From: Pegoplata infirma
Taxonomy: Eukaryota; Arthropoda; Insecta; Diptera; Anthomyiidae
Direction: 5' to 3'
NCBI GenBank assembly: GCA_963921195.1
Contig: OY992540.1
Span: forward strand, 21,898,262-21,962,261
DNA: 64,000 bases
This document shows, piece by piece, positions 59,116 to 64,000 of the stretch. The notes under the pieces are model-generated. The model ran no database searches. It was not told the DNA's origin and saw nothing but the letters and a program-made list of their open reading frames with translations. How positions within the stretch are numbered: position 1 is the first letter of the stretch; each line of letters starts with the position of its first letter. A program made the translations under genes and the position numbers.

Positions 59116-59325
59116 CTTTTTTGTTTATGGTGTGGTTGCCAGATTAATAAATAAATCAATCCCTGAAGATGCTGGAAATATCCCAGTGAAACGTTGGAGA
59201 AAGAAAAAATTAAATAAATTGTCTTTTATTTAAATAAAAAAACAGACCTTAAAAGCCTGATTAGAAAATTCTAAAACATAAAACTGTTAAACATAAAAAG
59301 GTCGATATATATAAAATTACTAAAC
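59116..59325 (+). repeat. Penelope-like pseudo-LTR, left
   Basis: CTTTTTTGTTTATGGTGTGG to AAAATTACTAAAC; base-for-base the same as 62101-62310. Likely carries promoter and ribozyme functions in this class. Confidence 0.9.
59163..59191 (+). ncRNA. candidate hammerhead ribozyme core, left
   Basis: CTGAAGA (59163-59169) and GAAAC (from 59188) surround a hairpin GCTGG/CCAGT with a 7-base loop. Penelope-like repeats are known to carry hammerheads with a CUGANGA and GAAA core. The stem pairs only with a one-base slip and the cleavage site was not located. Confidence 0.4.
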
Positions 59326-59376
59326 ATAAATTCTCGGAAGGCCCGCCGAATTTTTGATTATTTAATCTAACACAAA

Positions 59377-61836
59377 ATGAAGAACTTTTTTGCACAGATC
59401 AAGCTAAAATACAACATAGAAACCTGTATATTACTCAAGAAATATTGCAGGATAACAAAAAAGCTAGCAAATTTAGTGGAGAGACTGAAATTTTTACTCA
59501 CATGCAGAAAAAACGGACTTACACCAAACCACATTAAAAACACGACACGACACACAAGACAATTATTTACATCTTCGAAGATATCACAAGAACTAAACAA
59601 AATAGAACAAAAGTTTCACAGTAAAATATTAAATATAGAAATAAAAGAGACTAACATATTACTTAATGAGATGAAAAAGGAAATAAGTAATGCAAAATGG
59701 TTACTTAAGACAACCCTAAATCGAGAAGAATATGAAAAATTCATAAAAAGTCAAAATGGTAGATATAAAAACATTATACTATCAAACAAACAGACGCATG
59801 CAGCTAAAATTCAAAATTTAAAAAGTTTACAATTAGCTAAATACAACCTTAAATTTGACGCATCTTGGTTTGTAAATAAAACCACAGTAGAATTTACAGA
59901 GGAAAGCAAATGGCTTCTCTCTTTAGGACAAAAATTCGCACTTCCTGTAAATATTGACAATTTTTCAGCTATAAATTTAATAGCTGATTTGGAACAATGG
60001 GTTCAATCATTGACAGATGAAAAGGAAAAAGAAATTAGTAGAACACAAATAGCCAACAGAATTTTAACATTCAAGAGAACACATAAAAACAACTTGAAAG
60101 AAAAATTTATACTCAACATTTATGACGAAACAAAAAGTTTTTTAAAAAAATATAAGAACGAAATAGTTATAACAAAATCGGATAAAGGCAACAAAACAGT
60201 CATAATGTACAAAAAAGATTACGAGAAGGAAATGAGCAAATTACTAGAGGACAAGAAAACATACTCAGTTATGAAAACGGACCCAACTCTAAAACTACAA
60301 AGAGTAAACAATAAACTAATAACGGATCTTTTTAAAAAGGAATATATTTCACCGTACGAAAAAATAAAATTAATATCGAATGCAGCCACAGCACCCAGAC
60401 TGTATGGACTTCCCAAAATACACAAACCTGACATGCCTTTACGTCCTATATCATCATCGGTGGAAGTCCCATGTTATAATCTTTCAAAATATATTGGTAA
60501 CATTTTGAAAAACTTAATTTTGGAAAAATATAATATAAAAAACTCTTTTGAATTAAAAAGAAAACTGGAAAAAATACACCTTAACGAAAATGAAATACTT
60601 ATATCTTTGGACGTGGTATCACTCTTTACCAACATACCAATACACCTAGCAATCAAAAATATTATGGCACAGTGGAATATAATTCAACAACACACAAAAA
60701 TTCCCAGGACACAGTTTTTAACTCTACTAAAGTTTTGTTTAAATGACAACAATTATTTTGTTTACGGTAAAACATTTTACAGCCAAACATATGGTATGCC
60801 AATGGGTAATCCCTTGTCACCAACAATTGCTGACATTGTCCTGGACAGCTTACTAGAAGAAACAACGGAAGAACTTAGCAAAAATAACATACAAATAAAA
60901 CTTTTGACGAAGTATGTTGACGATTTATTCGCAGTTATAAAAAGAGAAGACGAAGAAATAATTTTAAAAACATTTAACAGCTACCACACCAAATTAAAAT
61001 TTACTATTGAAAAGGAAGTAAATAATTCAATTCCATATTTAGATTTAAAATTATATAGGGAAAACAGTACCATTATAACTGATTGGTACACTAAGCCCAT
61101 TGCCTCAGGGCGCTTAATAAATTATAACTCCACCCAACCCATGAGACAGAAGATAAATACTGCAACAAACCTTATTAAAAAGGCTATTGAACTTAGTGAT
61201 ATTAGATTTAAAACAAAAAACATAAATATAACAAAGGACATATTAAACAAAAACGGTTATCCAACATACATCATTAACAATTTAATTAACAAGGTAACAA
61301 ATAACACATCCGGGGAAACTAAGAATAACACATCTGGTAACACCAAATACTTTAGTTTGAGTTTTATACCAAAGCTCACAGAAAACATACAACTTAAAGA
61401 AATAATAAAAAACGAAGATATAACAATAGCACACAGATCAAATAAAACAATAAATTCATTATTCACAAGAACAAAAACAAAAATCGAAAAGACACAACAG
61501 AGTAATGTTGTTTATGAAATAACATGTAATGGTAAAACGAATGAAGAGTGCGGAAAAATTTATATAGGAACAACAAAAAGAAGTGCGGGTACGAGGATGA
61601 CTGAGCATGCAGCTGATATTAGAAACAACAAAATAACAACAGGCCTATCGCAACACTGCATTGAAATGGGACATAAACCGAATTTAGACGAATTTAAAAT
61701 ACTAAACAAAGAACGAAACCAAAACAAACGATTAACTATTGAAAGCTTGAGGATCCAGCAGAAAATGAAACATGCGATCAACATAAAAGAAGACAAAGAC
61801 AACACCAACGCAAATTATACACTAGCAATAATTTAG
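59377..61836 (+). CDS. Penelope-like reverse transcriptase with GIY-YIG endonuclease
   Basis: 819-aa open ORF that copies RNA into DNA and nicks target DNA for the element. N-terminal 1-250 is basic and probably coiled. Then KSDKGNKTVIMYKKDY (267-282), APRLYGLPKIHK (339-350), RT motif A with D412 (SLDVVSLFTNIP), YGMPMGNPLSP (472-482), and the catalytic YVDD at 513-516. The C-terminal endonuclease has GKIYIG (726-731), catalytic-type R740 and EH at 743-744, with Cys717, Cys725 and His760/766 forming a likely CCHH zinc site. The ATG at 59377 is the first after in-frame stops. Order and motifs fit Penelope/Poseidon-type elements with endonuclease rather than the endonuclease-lacking group. No frameshift or stop. 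Confidence 0.93.
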   Translation: MKNFFAQIKLKYNIETCILLKKYCRITKKLANLVERLKFLLTCRKNGLTPNHIKNTTRHTRQLFTSSKISQELNKIEQKFHSKILNIEIKETNILLNEMKKEISNAKWLLKTTLNREEYEKFIKSQNGRYKNIILSNKQTHAAKIQNLKSLQLAKYNLKFDASWFVNKTTVEFTEESKWLLSLGQKFALPVNIDNFSAINLIADLEQWVQSLTDEKEKEISRTQIANRILTFKRTHKNNLKEKFILNIYDETKSFLKKYKNEIVITKSDKGNKTVIMYKKDYEKEMSKLLEDKKTYSVMKTDPTLKLQRVNNKLITDLFKKEYISPYEKIKLISNAATAPRLYGLPKIHKPDMPLRPISSSVEVPCYNLSKYIGNILKNLILEKYNIKNSFELKRKLEKIHLNENEILISLDVVSLFTNIPIHLAIKNIMAQWNIIQQHTKIPRTQFLTLLKFCLNDNNYFVYGKTFYSQTYGMPMGNPLSPTIADIVLDSLLEETTEELSKNNIQIKLLTKYVDDLFAVIKREDEEIILKTFNSYHTKLKFTIEKEVNNSIPYLDLKLYRENSTIITDWYTKPIASGRLINYNSTQPMRQKINTATNLIKKAIELSDIRFKTKNINITKDILNKNGYPTYIINNLINKVTNNTSGETKNNTSGNTKYFSLSFIPKLTENIQLKEIIKNEDITIAHRSNKTINSLFTRTKTKIEKTQQSNVVYEITCNGKTNEECGKIYIGTTKRSAGTRMTEHAADIRNNKITTGLSQHCIEMGHKPNLDEFKILNKERNQNKRLTIESLRIQQKMKHAINIKEDKDNTNANYTLAII

Positions 61837-62100
61837 TATAGAATCAAGAACTGTGATACAAAGTGTTAGAAAAATTTTTTAAACTGTGATATTTTATTTA
61901 TTTATTTTTGCAATTATATATTTTTTAAATTAATTATGTGTTTTATGTCGTGTTATATGTACGTTGTAAAACAAATATTGTGTTTAAAAATTAAATGTGA
62001 AAGTTAACTAAAGATAATTTGTAAGTTAAAAAAAATATTATAATACTGAGTATTTTGTTGTTGTTTTTATTTAAAGAAATTGTTTTTCTCTTATGTTCTT

Positions 62101-62310
62101 CTTTTTTGTTTATGGTGTGGTTGCCAGATTAATAAATAAATCAATCCCTGAAGATGCTGGAAATATCCCAGTGAAACGTTGGAGAAAGAAAAAATTAAAT
62201 AAATTGTCTTTTATTTAAATAAAAAAACAGACCTTAAAAGCCTGATTAGAAAATTCTAAAACATAAAACTGTTAAACATAAAAAGGTCGATATATATAAA
62301 ATTACTAAAC
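62101..62310 (+). repeat. Penelope-like pseudo-LTR, right
   Basis: Identical to 59116-59325. It follows the ORF stop by 264 bases of AT-rich DNA. Confidence 0.9.
62148..62176 (+). ncRNA. candidate hammerhead ribozyme core, right
   Basis: Same sequence as 59163-59191: CTGAAGA at 62148-62154 and GAAA at 62173-62176. Confidence 0.4.
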
Positions 62311-62400
62311 CAGCGGTCAAACTTTCGAATTTCTTGTCGTAATACATGCCGAACGATGGCCACGAAATAGCTGATTGTGGAAAAAAATTCAGTCGCCAAC
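62311..62400 (+). repeat. 90-bp flanking repeat, right copy
   Basis: From CAGCGGTCAAACTTTCG to CAGTCGCCAAC, followed again by CAGCGGT. The repeated CAGCGGT at its borders suggests a tandem array unit of 90 bp into which the Penelope-like element inserted. Confidence 0.75.
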
Positions 62401-63556
62401 CAGCGGTAAAATTTTGTATACGCAAAAATTCCTAATTTTTAAGCCAGATTTGGTTAAAAATTCAAACATGAAACGTCATAATTCTAATTTTTGAGCCGGA
62501 ATTGGTTAAAAAATTCGGACATGAAACGTCATATTTTCAAAATCTAAAAACAAAATTTAATAAATTTTCCCTCAATCAGAAATTTCTACATTATATATGC
62601 AAATATAATGTAAATAATATGCACATTATTTTTCTAAATTTCTCTCCAAATCATTAATTTTTTTAAAAATGCATTTATTCGAATGTTTAAAAATTATAAC
62701 AATTCGTTACGCTTGTCTACATTTTGTCTGCGATTTAACATTGATGACATATCAATTTCATACTCTAGGTTACACTACGTATTATTGGCAATTATAAAAT
62801 TGTTCATTCGTTTGTTCATCTCATTTGGTTTTTGTCACACCGAACCAAAAAAAAAATCAAATTGAATTTTATTCATTATTTTGCGCCATTATTTTATATA
62901 GTAAAATAGATATTTTTGTGACTATTGTTTTCTACATACAGCAGATATAGTGGAATATCCTTAGTATGAATGTGCAATGGCAATGCCGCCGCTTGTTTTG
63001 GGTCATTTGTGTTACCGAATGTTGGTTTTTACCCTGGTCTACCAAAAGTTTGCATTAAAATTTGTTTCCACATTTAATGAATTCAATGTGAACATTAGTG
63101 TGTATAATTTTAGATTTTTTTTTGTTGTACTATTTTACATTTGAAAATGTATTTAGCCCTCTAAATTTTTTTTTGTTGTACAGTAGCAAAATTCCTTGTC
63201 AAATAGATCCTTGTTGACGTGGAGTTTTTTTATTACGTCCCTTAATTCTTTTTTTATACTTTTGGTAGCATTGTCAAATAATGTGATGTGTTTATTATAT
63301 TTGTATGTCTATAATTTAGATGACATGCTTATTATAATTTTTTTTAAGGTACATACTTTGCACTTAAGCCCAGAAAGTCTGTCCTAAATTTGAGAATACA
63401 ATACAAAAGAATACAAAAAACAAGCAATTTTATTTGTCCTTTAGAAGGTCTGGATATTTTTTACTATTTTTCCCATAAAGTACGCAACAATTCCTAAAAA
63501 AATTCCTAATGAATTTTGGTCGAACTACGTAATTTTTTTAAACTTTGATCCCTGGT
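62401..63556. other. AT-rich DNA, no gene seen
   Basis: A 54-bp tandem pair (TTGAGCCGGAATTGGTTAAA versus TTAAGCCAGATTTGGTTAAA) lies at 62426-62530. The rest has short non-conserved ORFs. It is bracketed by inverted relatives of the 90-bp repeat, so it may be the inside of an old element. Confidence 0.4.
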
Positions 63557-63690
63557 TGCCGACTGAAGATGCCCTTTCATTTTTTCATAGTTTTTCCCAC
63601 AATCAACTATTCCGTAGCCATCATTCGGCAGGTATAACGACACGAAAAATTAAATTCGAAAGTTTAAATTTTACGGGACGCCCAATTTTA
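63557..63690 (-). repeat. inverted relative of the 90-bp repeat
   Basis: The minus strand reads GGGCGTCCCGTAAAATTTAA, ACTTTCGAATTTAA, CTGCCGAATGATGGCTACGG and CAGTCGGCAACCAGG, matching 59014-59115 in order. GGGCGTCCCGT may be a terminal inverted repeat motif of an older element spanning 59014-63690. Confidence 0.65.
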
Positions 63691-64000
63691 CACATATGCT
63701 GAATTACTATTCGGATGTATTGTAAATATTTGTATTTTTCGCCTTAAAGTATGTTACCATAAATTTCCACAAAAGTACCGGGCGTTTCTTAAACTGTTTA
63801 TGTGGTATGTTCTAATCCGATTAAACATCCTTACAAATCTGTTACGTTGCATGATATTTGTTCGAAATATCAATCTTACATTTGAATGTGATAGTCTCAA
63901 CATATTTGGTACAGACGTTGTATAAACAAATCTGTTTGAGTATGTGTGATTTGGTATCAAATCAAATGTTTAATGTTTTATGCATTATTTATATAATTTT
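63691..64000. other. AT-rich DNA at window end
   Basis: Nothing recognised. Confidence 0.3.

Larger units (their letters stand above)
59116..62310 (+). mobile_element. Penelope-like retroelement, apparently complete
   Basis: A single intact ORF (59377-61836) lies between two identical 210-bp direct repeats (59116-59325 and 62101-62310), the pseudo-LTR layout of Penelope-like elements. Identity of the repeats and the open ORF point to recent insertion. It sits between two diverged 90-bp repeats, so those predate it. A CCA/CA at both junctions may be a short target duplication. Confidence 0.9.

Noticed and set aside
59367..59600. Minus-strand frames over the Penelope-like ORF
   Set aside because: They are the opposite strand of a clear 819-aa RT and have no recognisable motif.

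Overview
This AT-rich, very repeat-dense eukaryotic window reads as the genome of a higher fly (Diptera, probably calyptrate). The evidence is a CYP6-like (CYP3 clan) cytochrome P450 gene with GT-AG introns, many short mobile elements carrying (GTCY)n tracts and ends like TATACCCTCCAC (the dipteran mini-me/DINE-1-like pattern, named from memory), a Penelope-like retroelement and an RTE-like non-LTR relic. Species and P450 subfamily cannot be fixed by eye. Only two intact protein-coding units are visible: the P450 and the retroelement ORF. Nearly everything else is transposon-derived or featureless AT-rich DNA.

Layout. 1-8300: a 194-bp tandem duplication, a small inverted-repeat element, and a hAT-type element (2756-7332) filled with later insertions, including a tRNA-derived SINE with a perfect 31-bp target duplication. 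8660-23465: a three-exon P450 gene (exons 8660-9127, 18916-19737, 23190-23465; 521 codons plus stop) whose two introns (9.8 and 3.5 kb) are almost wholly made of nested elements. The best of these is one hAT element (14227-18045) containing a second (14632-17428), each with a perfect 8-bp target duplication. Intron 2 also has a diverged ~135-bp tandem array. 24580-43650: miniature inverted-repeat elements (ends CACTCAAAA), several containing tRNA-like modules, another hAT element (32110-33206), a non-LTR remnant between two 420-bp direct repeats, and a 35-bp minisatellite. 43650-57550: a second SINE, T-rich minisatellites split by later insertions, and two more blocks of the 35-bp minisatellite. 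58000-64000: a Transib-like non-autonomous element with CACAGTG-type ends, then a complete-looking Penelope-like element (59116-62310) with identical 210-bp terminal repeats and one open 819-aa RT plus GIY-YIG ORF, sitting between two copies of a 90-bp repeat.

The P450 is odd at key sites: Gln replaces the usual acidic residue of the I-helix (AGIQTS) and Lys replaces the usual Arg of the heme loop (FGAGPKHCIA), while the Cys ligand, ExxR, PERF and WxxxR motifs remain. The most unusual repeat pattern is the recurrence of tRNA-like modules (polymerase III A- and B-box shapes) inside unrelated-looking terminal-inverted-repeat elements. All family names rest on motif recognition by eye; no database search was possible.
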